In this document: positions 14,201-29,200 of the stretch, piece after piece
Layout: every line of letters starts with the position of its first letter
Position numbering within the stretch: the stretch's first letter is position 1
Source: Mytilus edulis
Lineage: Eukaryota; Mollusca; Bivalvia; Mytilida; Mytilidae
Assembly (NCBI RefSeq): GCF_963676685.1
Contig: NC_092350.1
Coordinates: 70,620,502 to 70,684,501, forward strand
Direction: 5' to 3'
Length of the DNA stretch: 64,000 bases
Notes under the pieces: model-generated
Databases searched by the model: none
What the model saw: only the letters and a program-made list of their open reading frames with translations
Told to the model about the DNA's origin: nothing
Translations under genes and position numbers: made by a program

Positions 14201-17200
14201 ACATACATGGAAACGAACCATTAGACAACAACTGCCATATTCTTGGCTTGGTACAGACATTTTAAGACAAAAATGGTGGTTGTAACATTGTGTTGTAACA
14301 AGCCAAACCTCGCGCTTAATTGCAATGTTAAAAATATCCCTAAAAACAAACCTTTAAAACAGAAATACAGTACAAATAGATACAATATTTGTATTGTTAT
14401 GAGTTACAATTTATGACAAAAATAAGCAAAGACCCATCGAAACAACATCTGATAAACAAATTTAATAATACTTTTAGATATTTGGATGATATTTTGGCTC
14501 TCAATAATGACGACTTCAGTATGTATATTAATGAAATTTATCCTGTTGAACTTACTTTAAATAAAGCTAATACTAACAATGACCACTGCCCTTTTCTCGA
14601 TCTTGATATCTATATCACTAATAGAAAGCTGAATACTAAAATTTATGATAAAAGGGATGATTTTTCATTTCCTATCGTTAATTATCCGTTTTTAGATGGT
14701 GACGTTCCCTTGTCACCATCTTACGGTGTTTATGTATCTCAACTTATACGATTCGCTCGTGTATGTAACAATGTTTTAGATTTTAACGAGAGAAATTTAT
14801 GTATTACTGAAAAATTATTACACCAGGGTTTTCGATATCACAAACTAGTCAAAACATTTACTAAATTTTATCATCGGTATAAAGACATCACTCGTAAATA
14901 TAGCTCAACATGCAGACTTCTAATACGTTCAGGTATTTCACATCCAATTTTTTATGGTAATATTCTTTATAAAGCACAAAGGTGTCAGTATTCACCTCAG
15001 AAACTTACAAAACCTTTGAATAGACTTATTAAGAAGGGATATAATTACGATACTGTTGTCAAGTCATTAAAGATTGCATATTTTGGCGTTAATATTGAGT
15101 CACTGATAAGGTCTTTGCATCGGAACTAAACACATTATTTTTTAAAAACAGTTGTTGGCATGACACGGGTTATGTTCTTCTCATATGTGTTATCATGGTA
15201 TGATACTAAACCCCTAACGGGAAGGATTGTGCCTGATGTTCATATGATGAAATCATAATCTTTCAGTCAGTTTAATTAAAATCTGGAGCTAGCATGTCAG
15301 TTAACTGCTAGTAGTCTGTTGTTATTTATGTATTATTGTCATTTTGTTTATTTTCTTTGGTTACATCTTCTGACATCAGACTCGGATTTCTCTTGAACTG
15401 AATTTTAATGTGCGTATTGTTATGCGTTTACTTTACTACATTGGTTAGAGGTATAGGGGGAGGGTTGAGATCTCACAAACATGTTTAACCCCGCCGCATT
15501 TTTTGCGCCTGTCCCAAGTCAGGAGCCTCTGGCCTTTGTTAGTCTTGTATTATTTTAATTTTAGTTTCTTGTGTACAATTTGGAAATTAGTATGGCGTTC
15601 ATTATCACTGGACTAGTATATATTTGTTTAGGGGCCAGCTGAAGGACGCTTTCGGGTGCGGGAATTTCTCGCTACATTGAAGACCTGTTTGTGACCCTCT
15701 GCTGTTGTTTTTTATTTGGTCGGGTTGTTGTCTCTTTGACACATTCCCCATTTCCATTCTCAATTTTACAAGAACACTTAGGACAGAGACCTCAATAAAT
15801 AATACAATAGTACATTTCGACATGTAAACCACAGAATTACAACAAATACCTGAAATAATTTAGGACAGTACACAAAACAGAATAAAAGAAAATCGAGCAG
15901 TGCGTCACACGAACATAATCTATAGTCTACTGTATCGTGCTCCTATCTTTAATGTTTAATTTTCTATTGCGCAATGGATTTTGTCTTACTTGTCGATAAA
16001 TATTCACTTGCTCATGACAATGATGAACTCATTGTTGTACGAAATCAGCAAAATCATTATGTATGTAATTCCTTTTACAGTAGGTCACTTACTCTTGAGA
16101 TTTTGTCTTTGTGAGTAGCAACAAACAATATCTTTGGAATGCCTGCATGTACAGCTTTGCAATAAGTTAGGATGCAGTTAACCCAGTGTTGTAAAAATAC
16201 TGAAAATACAAAGTATGATTAAAATTAGCCCATTTGCGCTTTTACACCTTACAATATTATCTGAGGCCCATTTTACTTGTCAATTGATTATATCTTACTT
16301 GCCTACTTCTCAATGGCATAGTATTGCTTCAAAAGAATCACACAAAGGTATACCTTGACTCTCAGATGTATAGTTAGGTTTTTTATTGACATGGCAATCT
16401 CATAAAATTACCATACTAATCCCTCCAACTAAATGTTGTGATATTATACTGACATTTTGGCTTTTGTGGATTGATCTTCACCAGGAACACTAGAAAATTT
16501 AAAACCCAATAATGGATAAGATATAAAGACCTATAGCTTACCCGCTGGCGTCATATACTGCCCTGGGAAACAAAACACACCAGAAACCTGTTCATGCAAT
16601 CCTTTGCTTCCATCAAAAACAACAAGAAACAAAGCTCTGTAGGTCATGAATGTTTGATGGGTGGTATAATATACATATTGTCCACCAAAGTCCCAGAATA
16701 TGAGTCGTCCAACTTTCATCCTATATTTTCCACTCTCAAGGAGATTTTCCATTTTCCTCCTGATATCACCTTTAGTTATCTTGGGTTCCATTTTCGTGTT
16801 CAGCAGCTGTTTGGCTAGGGGCAACGTGACAGACGTCTGAGGTGACATAGAAAGGGCTGCTGGATATATATTTGCGATATTATCTGAAGGGGGAGTCAAT
16901 GACATAGCTTGTAATTGCTGTAGGAGAACATCTGGATTATTCAGGTTATCATTTTTATTTATATAAGGGCAATCACGTGATGTTTGTGATTTTTCTAACT
17001 GATCTGTTGGATTACTTGCATCTCTTTCTTCTGGCGTCATTAATACCTTTTGGTATACAACATCACGGGGATCATAAGTTTCTAAACGAAATAAAACACA
17101 TCACTACATAGAACGTTATCTGATATATGTATTTAATAAAAAAAAATCATGGTATTTACATGATTTATTCTCATGTACGTAATACATAAAAAAATAAAAT

Positions 17201-20200
17201 TAAGCCACTTGAAAAAACATAAATCAGCTGTTTCCGCTAAATATACTACAAATAACTTATATACAACTATATATCGTCTGTATGTATTTCTGATATTATA
17301 GGCAAAATAAATGTTGAAAAGTGACAAGACTTAAACTTATGTAAAAACAAATTGATATCTTCTTTGATATAGATAAAAGTTATATGTATATTAGCATACA
17401 TACTGTTTTAATAGTTGCTATAGGCTTTGGACAAGCTGTCAGTTCCTGGGAGGATTCTATGATCCTTACTTAAGTTCTTTCTAGTAGCAGGATGTATATT
17501 TATGCTGCCACGTCTGGTCTGTTTTTCCGTCAGATGTTTTCTGCTTTTGATCAATCTGATGTGTGAATCCTTATAAATGATTTTTACAGTTTTTTCTCAT
17601 GTTGTACTGTTAAACTATGTCGCTGGAAAGGGAAGTTTTTTTTTGCTAGCAAACTAGTGTAACCCCTCTACGTTCTATATGCGTCTGTTCAAATTCAGGA
17701 GCATGAAGTTCGATAGTTGTCGTTGGATTATGTCCGTCAAATTTGATTTTCGTAAATGTTCTGTTATATATTAGGCCATTAACTCATTGTAAAGGTCCGT
17801 ATGAGTGCCTGTAATTGTGCTTAAATCTGCTGAATTTTAACTTTTGTAGACAGTTGTCTCATTGGCAATAATACCACATCTCCTTATTTTTATAAAGTTT
17901 AAAAAGTAAATCAAAATGATGGCTTGAAGAATATAGTTTTGTACAAATGGTTTTTTTTTTCTTTTGTTAAAAAGGACTACATGTTAACTGAATTTAGGTT
18001 CTTAATTCTAGTTGCTAATTTTGTAAATGTTGCCCCTCACCTGGATCAATCAGTACCCATTGCTTTGTCTCTATATCAATACCACATCGTCCTTCGAGGA
18101 GAGAGATTCCGTCTGTAGGATGTCTCCCTTCCGGTATGCTATCACCAACTAGCAGCTTTACTAGAGTAGATTTTCCGACTGCAAATTGACCAGTTACCAT
18201 GCATCGCATTTCATATGATTCGTATGTGCCTTTGCCCGTTAAACGGTTAAGCATATGGAAATTATCTGTAAAAAATAATAAAAATATTTTTTCCTTAAAA
18301 AATATATTTTGTGTAAAAAAAACAACAAGAAAACTAAATACGGTCAAAGCATTTTTCACCAAAATTTGCAGTATTTATTTTTCTTCCAAATATGGAAATA
18401 ATCAAAAGGAGTAACGTGTTATTATTATGTCCAATTGAACGGACAATATTTCACTGCAAATAAGATAATAACCATTACTGAAAGTAAACCAATCAAATTT
18501 CAATCCCTGTTTTCCTCTGTACAAGCTTTAGTAACCATGTCACCTCATGTTTCTAAAATATTCTATAGAAACACTAAATAAATAAGAAAGTTGCTTTGAA
18601 ACACCAAAGATATATATTTTTACAGCAATGAAATGTATATGTTGTGTACAAGATGTAAGTTTGTACAAATTATAATTTGTACAGGGTTTTTGTACAATTT
18701 ATAAGATTTTTGACACTTACCTTTTTGCAACAGGTGATACAGATTTATCTTATAAAATGTACTAGTGTAATGTTTTAAATTCAAAAAAATATACTTCAAC
18801 CTAACATTTAGTGCTATTCTCCTTGTCTTCAAACTGGAAATGAGGATACCTGAATGGTTTAAATTCTAATTTTATTTTTTTCCTTATACAATATTCATAT
18901 CCATACAAAATCTTTTTGTGGTCTTATAATGTTTTTGTATCAATGCTCAGTATTAGACTGTATCATGAAGTTGTGAAAATATGACAGAAGTATGTGAAGC
19001 AAAAGACTGTGTGCTTGCATAATCAATTTTTGTTCAGCAGTTCATTAAACACTGATAACTTGTACAAAAATTCTGTACAAATTACAATTTGTACAACATT
19101 ACAACTTGTACACAACATATATATATCATCATTAATAAACACCTCAGTTTTATCATTTCTTATGTTTTCATTGTTAACAGATCTGGAGATTTTCAGTTTT
19201 TTTTTAGCTAGCAGTTATATCATGCTTATATAAGTCAAGAATTTCAAGGATAAACGGACTTACCTTCTGGTTTCGCTATCATGGTAGTCTAAAAAAAAAG
19301 AATATGTGACATTTTAGCATTTGCCTTATAACAAATTGTTTAAAAGTTGAAGCAGCATTCAAGTTTAGGGAAAAATCAATTTCTGGGCCTATTTTGGCAT
19401 TAAAGCTGATTTAGAGGCCATAAACAAAAATTCTCAAAACGTAATGATAAATATAATCGATCAATTTTTTTTTATAAATTGATCCTCCTTCTGAGAATAG
19501 GAATTGTGTACACTGTGCATGTTCTTCCGTCCATGATTCCTGTCAGATTTGGTTTAAATTACCCAAATGGAAACGAAGAGAGAATGAACATGCCACAAAG
19601 TTTGCCAACCCATACAGATTAGAACAGGAATGTAGAGGGTCTCCCAATAATGAATTCTGTAAAGTGTCATTATATTTCGTCGTTATCGAATTTTTGTCAA
19701 TCTGTTAATCGGAATCAGAGATTGACTTGAGTGTTTATTTCATTTAACAAAGTATAACACATGAGGATCGTGTTTACGTTATAAGATGAATAACCATTCT
19801 TATCAAGTAACTAAAATGTAAAAGGGATGTGATGTTTACTCCATGGAAATAGCCAGTCAACGTATGAACGCAGGCAGGTTGATGCAGTTTAAAAAAATTG
19901 GCAATGATTTTCGGTGTTTGCATCCCAATCTAAATCTGACGTCGTTTTCTCAACTATTTGACACGTGATTGGCTAGAACGTTTCGTCGACGTCAATCTTG
20001 AGCTTGTCACGAACAGCTGATCAGGCACCTGGTTATGATAGAAGTCAGTGTCACCAGTTCGACAACAACACGTTAATATAGTTGTGTGTTGCTTATTTTT
20101 GAGGTACGTTAGTTTTAAATCATTTTAGCCTTCTGCCGAGGATCGTGGATAGTCATTTCATTCACGATTATGAATGTATCCTCATCCCAAAGGGTGACTG

Positions 20201-23200
20201 GGGTATAGAAATATGGTCACTTGGTCTTCTCCCGACCGGCAGTAAAACGCTTGCTGGAGTGGGGCGTCCGTTTGGCTGTGCGGGATGTATCAAGTTCGCA
20301 GTCACGTCCGTCAGAAGGGGACGTTAAATCCGATGCCTCGTGTAAAGAGAGTGCCACGCTCTTTGCACGTTAAGAACCCTTGCAACAACTCTTTGAGGGG
20401 TCCGTAGGTGGCCTGTTGCAAGGCAAAATTTCTGTCCCTATCCAATATACCCTCATTTTCCAGTGGCAGTCCAAATTTCCCCGACCATCATCCTAGATGG
20501 CCTCTATTACAACAACCTACCTATTGTATTTATTGTGAACTTGTTTTCGTCCTGAATATGCATGAAATATTTGCCACTGGACGTTAAGCAACCAACAATC
20601 AATCAATCAATGAATGTATCATCAATCCTTAATCTTAAGGCCTGTTGGCACGAATTGTCCCAATGTGCGGTTTTCCTCTCTGGTGCGTTTTCCTCGACGT
20701 ATTTTCTTCTCTGTGCTTTAAATTGGTATGCGCTGGTTAAGATTGGGATTGTGGAACAGCAGTATTAAATCTGCCCGTTCTGTCAATGTAATGAGCCACT
20801 GTTTGTAGTTTGGCTTTTGTCTCTTCTGTGTTCTCGCCGTCTAGTCTCGTTAGCATAGTAGCTAAATTCAAGTTTCTGACCACGACCTCTTTGGATATTT
20901 GGTGTAGCATATCTTCTCGTTCGTTTTCATAGCAGGGACACTCCAGAAGGAAATATAGTCTGACGAGAAAGCTGCATGTTTACTTAAAAAATGTGGTTAT
21001 TTACACGTTTCGCTGTCAACATGATGTGGGCAGTCTGTGGAAACTTCCTTTGAATTAAGTTTCCACGTTAACACTATTTTACTTGCTTATAAACATCCGA
21101 TCTTCATTGACTATTGACTAAATTATTTTATGTCGACACTTTGCAGACTGACCAGGGATGCACACATGCGGGTCAAACATTCTTAATCATTAATGGTCAG
21201 AAACCATGATCAACCATGCAGAATTTGTTAAAGTGTCCGAGTACCATGCCCACCTGAGGTCCGCCACCTTTCCCCTATGCCTTAATTCCCCCTCCCCCCT
21301 CAATTTGTCTCGTGATGCATGTCATTATATAATTTATGTTTGGGGCAAACACCTTAACATTTTTTAAAGATGTATTAGGTATATTTGAACATGAATCTTT
21401 AGATCGATCTGATTACACATTCTAAATCATTTCTTATTCCAATTTATAAGATATTATAAAAGTAAAACAAAGAATTATTCAAAATATATGCATGCATGAC
21501 TCTGTGCATCATACTAATGGCTATGGCTTGTCTGTATTTAATAAAATTGTGTAGGCAGGTACAAATATGACATGTTATGATATGTGAGAAATATTATTTA
21601 TCATCATGGCCACAATTGATAAACAACTTTTCATTTATGGTTTTAAATCTGATGCTAAGTCATTATACTGTCATTTTAAATCATCCCTCTTAGTGTACAT
21701 TTACTTTTTGTGTCTTTATTAATTTGTTCAGTTTTCTTATGTTTAGTTTAAAGGCATTATATTATATTTAATATTTATTTGTAATATTGATAATAATGTG
21801 TATCTGAAGTATTTGTTTCTTTGTGTAGATCTTTTTTAAAGTTTGACAAACTTGTTTTAAAACAATTTACATCAACAGATCAATCTTAATTGTGTTTATT
21901 TACAATCTGCAGGTGTGTATACATTTGAGTTTAATTGAAACCTGTCAATAAATATTGTTACTTTGTTTGCAGATTGATTTACACCTGGCACATATAAGTT
22001 GACAGTTAATGCATAAAGAGTGTAGTTTCTATAATATCAATATGAGGTCTACACAATTAAATGTAAGTATTAATTATATTATAATGAATGATTCCTGCTA
22101 GGGTCCTTCAGTTCTTTATTCTTTTTATACCATTTTCTATAATCTTTATCTATTTTTTCTCATTGATCTCTATTCTTTGTATTTTAACACACCAGCATTG
22201 TCTTTTAGGGGTCAGACCTATAATCCGACAGTCCCATAATCCGACAGTCCGATAGTCCCACAGTTCTATAATCCGACAGCCCGATAGTCCGACGCACGGT
22301 CACTTGTCTCTGAAAAGTATGCCTATATAGACATGGAACGTTTGTAAATTGGTATATTTTTTCACACAGAAAATTAACAAATCAGTCAGTATGACGTCTT
22401 GTACAGGACCGCAATAATCCCATACGTGTCGGAAATGAACAGAATCCGGGTCCGTTCACCTTAAAACATGAAGATAGTATAACGTATCCACTTGTAACCT
22501 ACGGAAGATGTCAAGTTTAAATTGTTAACATTTACACCCTTCATCTTCCTGTTATGATGTGTCATCATTTAACTTATGATATTGTCACATAGTACTGATA
22601 TTGTATATACATGTTTTCAAGGTCGAAAAAAATATACAACAATAACAAAAAAATGCAGTCTGATTTATCACAAACATTTCCCGAATGTAGTCTCTTTATT
22701 ATCAATCTAATTAAAAATAAATCCTTTAATTGCTCCTGTTCTGATATGTATCAGAACAGGAGCAATTAAAAGGATTTAATTTTAATTAGATTGCTTTATT
22801 ATGAGATTGGCCGTTCACCTTAAAACATGGTCGCTCTCATTCAAATTCGCCCCCTTTCACTTTCACACCCTACACGTTCTTACCAAAAGTCTGTTTGCAC
22901 CCTATACGTTTGCTTTTGTTTATTATGAAAACAATGATAAACATATTTATAGCAATACTATTACTGCCCAATTAATATTCTAACCAAAACTCGATTTTTT
23001 TTCATTATTTCATAATAAATTGACATTCTAAAAACATTTTTTTGTGTTGATGGTTTGGTTAGATACTTACAATGACTATATATTTTTTTCATTGTTTCAA
23101 AATAAAGAGGCATTCTGGCAACGGTTTTGTGTTGAATAAATTTAAATCATGTTTTGGTTAGTGTATTTGTATTGCTATTAAAAAAAATGACTAGGGATGC

Positions 23201-26200
23201 TCAGGTCCTTATGATAATTTACATATAAGTGTTATCTATTATCAGCAAAGAGTTCAGGTTTTGGCAATCAGTAAACCAAAAAAATACTAGATAGTACAGC
23301 GGTTTATATTGCCATACAAGCTAGAGCAATGATGAGGTATTATAAATAGACGCAATTTAAGTTAAGATTTCATTCCAAATCATTAACTATGAAACCGTTC
23401 TGAACGTGGTTTTGCATCTTGACTGAAATTTGAGATAATGACACTATTCCTATTTTATCAAAACTAATAGCTCTTTTTAGAAAACGAAAGAAAAGATAAA
23501 AAAAAATATTGACACTTCTGTCTTATTCTATCCGAAGTAGTCGTTTCATATCTTCGGGGCGAAACCCCTCAGATATAAAAGCATACATCTAATACTTAAT
23601 TGTGACATATCACATTCAACCAGATTATACGTTACATCTTGGAACAGTATATTTAACAATATATGTGCTCCTGCATGTTTACATGCATGCGCTTGCCTAT
23701 GCACAAAATGTATGTAAACAGACATTCTCGTTATCAACATCGACATGATGATATAAGGAATCTTATATTAATTGTTCAAACAAGAAGGGGGGCAATACTT
23801 TTTGTGTTAACCTGTTATGGCCCTTTTCAAGGTGTTGTTAACTGTTATCTGAGATCAATTTAAGCTGTTAACTGTTTTCAACCCACTTTGTTAACTGTTA
23901 TCAGCATTTCTGCATTTTTGCTGTGTTAACTGTTTTTGCCAAAATCGAGGTGTTGTTAACATGTTAAAGGACCCCGTATTGCCCTCCCTCAAGAAGGGAT
24001 TTAATTTATATATCCCATTTCGATGCATTCCACGTCTTTTTAAATTTTAAACACTGCTCGTGTTTCAGCAGTATGCTAATACGCTTTTAAGAAGACAATC
24101 ATCCTTTGCAGCAGCACGGCCTTTTATTTTTGCACATTTTGCCCATAAGGATTATAACATGATTGTATGTATTCTGTAAACAATATTCAGACCCTCAGGT
24201 TAGGTGTATAAGTTGTCTGGTGTATTTACTCACACCCACCCAACATTGCAATATTGATTAATAACAAATTGGCAAAGCAATGTGATGGGTAAATATCAGT
24301 TAAAATAAGTTGTACTTACAAACTTTATTGTACTTTGACAGACAATTCATCAATTAAACTTTGTGTCAAGTTTACTTTTAATTCAATAAATGTGTATTCC
24401 TTAATTATTAATAATAATTAAGGAATACACTATATGACAATTTTGACTGAAGTTTTCTATTTGTATCATAACATGAATATCAATTACTTTAAAATGTCAC
24501 TAATTGTTTACATATTTTTTCAGTACATGTATGAAGATGTTGTTATACAAGTTAAACTATAGCCTAACTGAAACTTGAAGAAAGTAATCAGAGAAAAAGA
24601 GTGACCACTTGTTTATATGAAGAGTCAACACACACAATTTGTAACCATATATGGAGATAGTTTTAGATCTATGCATGACAAGAAAGTGAAATCAATGTTT
24701 TTAAGATAAAAGCTTGAGGACATATAACAAAACTATAACAATGCTGATTATGAAAACCCCATGAAATGTCACATACAACTTTTGGAATGCAGCAATTTTC
24801 AGTATGAGAACAAAAGGAAGGATTAAATTACTGTAAAAACTGACTCTGGAACATTGAAGACAAAGAAATAAAGGTTTTACATCAGAGGAAATGACTGTGC
24901 ACTTCTTTCTTGAAGGATCAACACACAAAAGGAAAAGTGCATATCTTTATGCATCACTTGCAGTAGTTGAGATAATTTTGGATACACACAAAAAACTGTG
25001 AACTGAGTCAGAATTATAATTTAAACATCATATGTGGTACCTGCATGTACTTACTGGTACACGTATATATATTGTTATTTTGTAATTCACAACATTTTAC
25101 ATGAATATAGGAATATTCTTTGCATGTTACATGTGAAATAAAAAAAAGACAAGTATAGGAATAAAGAATTATCTATTACAACATTATCATATGAAAACCA
25201 GTAGGATGATATATGTCTACATTTATTATGGATCATGGAAACCCACAAGAAAGTATTGTACATGTATGGATTGTAATTATCAGTTTTAATTCAATGTGAC
25301 ATATGCAATGCTTTTTGTTTTAATTTTGAGAAAACTATTTGAAATGAATGAAAAAGTTATCATAAGTTTCTTTGACATTGAAACTTTTGAAATAGACATA
25401 TATGTATTTAATAGGCAGATAATACTCATAATGAACTCAATGCTTTCACATGCATACAATTTTATTGAATAAACAAATAGTTTTATCTCAAGGAAATTAC
25501 TTTTTTAATGTTTTTTTTTCTATAACAATTTACTGTTTTATACTGAAAAGACTGCAATGAATGAATGATGCATGTTCAACAAATGAACATAGCTCTAGAA
25601 ATTCTTGCTTACATGCAGCTGATATAGTTTTAAAAAGACCCATTCACACATGTTATGTGACATTTATTGATCCTAATAATTCAGTGAACTAATTAGAAAT
25701 GTTTTTAAATAAAAACATTTAAAAAACTTTAACAGGGCTGAGCAGATGACTATTTCTCATGAAACATGAGTTTGATGGAAGGGGCTTCATACTACCATTG
25801 CTTGGTGCTTGTTAAAGTATTTTTCCCTATCATGAGAATCATTTTGTTTTAGAAATACTGTTTTGCCGTTCGTCATCACGTTATTTTACTCTCGATTTAA
25901 CTATGCCAAACCTTGGTAATCTAAAAGTCGTTAAGACCCAATGATAATCAAATTTAAGAAAGTAAACAAGATAATTTTATTTGCAATCGACACATATGAC
26001 ACACATGTGCAGTTAGAAATGAACATATGGTTACGAAATCTCTTTAATACAAAGTATAACGTTAGCGCATCCCCCCTTTTTTCTCTTCGTATGTACGGTG
26101 ATACTTTAAAGATGCATTAACACCTCAAGAGTAAAAATAAATAAAAATAACATTATTTTATATCTTTAATGTGTCTATTTCCAGTCAAATTTATCAACAT

Positions 26201-29200
26201 GTCGATTAATTCTTTCCCGGCATTTTTACACCGAAAAGGGGAATAATCGATCTGAATCAATTCAGTGTTTAAATGTCGCCGCGTAAGGACTTGCATATCA
26301 TTTATCTATAAAGATCGCATTGGCACACCCCGTTAACATTTATTGATCTCTTTAAAACTTGGCATATTTATTCTTAGAAAGCTCATGAATACCAAGATTG
26401 CTGTTTCTTGTTTTTAAAATGAATACAACATTTAAAAATTGACAAGATAGTTGACTTTTGGTGTGGCCACGGTTGGATTGTATGTCACTTCTGTTATTTT
26501 TTATTATAAAAGGGCACATTTAAAGAAAGAAACAGCTGTTACGGGAAAGATAACATCTTTGTCAACCAAATACAACTTTATTTTCATTCATTTGTCTAGT
26601 TCTTTGGGGTGCGCCAGGCTCTTGAAGTTGGACGTTCAAACGCCATCTTTGAATGCTGGCCGTTACCATGGTAACCAGGTGGAGGGTTCTGAGACACCAG
26701 AAATTAAAACTTTGGATGATATAAGGGATGATAAAAATAAGTTCTGGGTAAGAAAGTTTCTAGACTAAATTCTAAATAATTTCAAATTTCATTGATTTTT
26801 ATATAAATAAATAGCCGATTTACTCCAGAACAGCATTAACCTACCTGCGAACTGTCAGAACATTGTTTACTTGCAAGAAAAGGCTAAACATAACAAGAGG
26901 CTCCTATAAGACAGATGGACAAAATATGCCATTTTGATTAGCATGTTTGATCTTCGGGACTTTTATATGCACATACTAGCTGTTCTTTTTTTTTCAAACC
27001 ATTTTTATTATTTACAGAAATTATATAAATAAGCACATATATCTTTTGAAACAGCACCAAAACTGAAAAAAGCATGTCAGTGGCAAGAATGAAAGTAATG
27101 TTATATTTTCAGAGTGAGTAGATTGAGTTAGGTTGGTTTTCTTTGCAATTTTCACTTTTTACAAATAGCTTCTATACTTGTTTCCGTGAAACAGCGAAGC
27201 ACTGCAAACCAATTGGAAATTCAGAGCCTCTACTTAAACATAGGTTTTTAGATTTGTCTTACATATCCTGGGTAAATATATCTTGTTGTCGTACCTTTCT
27301 AACCTATTTACAATATGTGTCACGATAACTGCCAACACTTTTGTTAAAAACTTCCAAAATTCAAGGACTATAACGCAAAAGGAAAAGTATATAGATAAAA
27401 TACTGCATACAATGTAACTTTTTTTTGTATTTTTAGATTGAGGGTGGACAAATTAATAAGAATACAAAAATTGGGGTCACATTTCGAGCTAGAAAAAATT
27501 ATGTGAGGTGTCAACTTTAATTGCCGTTTACTAAGGTACCAGAATTATAATTTAATACACCAGACGCGCGTTTAAATACTACAGATATACTGAATTGAAT
27601 GTTTTCTATGCAAAAGCCTACATGAGTAAATTAAGCGATTTGTTATATATGATAGTGATGTAATTGTTTGGATATTAAATCTGAAACGATTACACAGAAA
27701 AGTTAATCGTACCTAGTTCACTCAATTTGCACACATGTTGGTGGAAATTAAAAGGTTTGATTCGTATATACGTTTAACACAGTTTTACATAGTTACACAA
27801 AAATCGACTTTTGACTTGATGTTCACAATGTGTTATGTTTGCCAAAACTAAAAGAAGAAGTGATGTTTATACTAAGAAGATATCGGTCAATGGAAATACA
27901 AAAGCCATAAGACATTCAACAGATGAGCATACTGGTTTCAATGATTGTTTCTATCATATACCAACATCAATATTGAGCAACAAAGTTCGATTTGTCAATC
28001 AATACTATTAATTAACAAAAATGTTCTAATGACATAACTATAACTGTTTATAATCTTTATTTACATGTGATGTATGTGTAAATATCTGATTGTAAGTAAA
28101 ACAAAAAATTTACCTCAAGGAAGTCCTTCACTATTTTCTTCTTTCTTTTTTTCTCTTTAGAGTCATTACTTTTTATTGTCACCAAACCATAGGGAGTTTG
28201 ACCCTGAAATACAATCAATAACCTTTTAACATGTAATAGGATCCCAGTTATAGCATATAACTGATATTTAAAATGGTGTAGTGTTGTTATTACACAAGTA
28301 ATGTAACTGAATGCAGATTTATTTGAAAGGGTAGGCTATATAGTTTGAATTTCTGTGAACAACAACTGACTGATTTAAATTATCTGGCGTCTGTACAGAA
28401 AATAAATTGCCTTATTTCTAGCCTTCATTCTTCCCCGGAGGTAGACATAGTGACCCTGTTGGCATTCAAAACAAAATTGTGCAACGGAATGCCGGTCATG
28501 GGGCACTGATATTGTACTTAGAAACTTCAAAACAAATACCTAACATGAAACAGAAGTCCAAAAGTGGCTATCAAAACTATTTATTGAACAGCACCCCATT
28601 TATTTACTATAATGTTCAGTGTGTTTCAATGAAGAACATAACTGGGTCCCGGTTCCACATTTAAATCTTTTTTTCTCTAACCATCTGAAATGAACTATAA
28701 GAGGAGATTGTTTTTCACTAGCACATTGTAGTGGTAGTACGGTGCCTTTATGGTGTATAATCGGAGGTATGCAGCTGTAATTAGTACGACTGTTTGTCGT
28801 GTATGCTGGCATTTATAGCCGTCGGTTGTTATTTAGTAGTTCGTGTTGATTTCAGTTTTTCAATTATTGTTTGACTGAAAGAAGGTGAACTGTATTTTTA
28901 TTATGGTGAGAAGATTGGGAACAGTATATTTGTTGGAAGTATGTTACGTTTGATTGACTGTCAGTGTGTTAGAAACATTTGAGTGTCTTTAAATATTTCA
29001 TCAATATTTGAATGGTTGTTTGTGGGTTTACAACTTTTAATTAGTTGTATGATCAATATTTGAATAGTTATCTGTGTGTGAAAAACGAAATCAATTTGGG
29101 TTGATATGACTTATGTTTACTATTGTATAATATGAAATAAAATGTTGTCATATATATCAATTTAAAAAGGTCACACACGATGGCTCGTAGAAAAGTTTTC

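Noticed and set aside
16594..16818. Plus-strand 74-residue open frame
   Set aside because: Shadow of the Roc G3 exon on the other strand.
20145..20327. 60-residue plus-strand frame
   Set aside because: Falls in a retroposon 3' end; no domain and no splice context.
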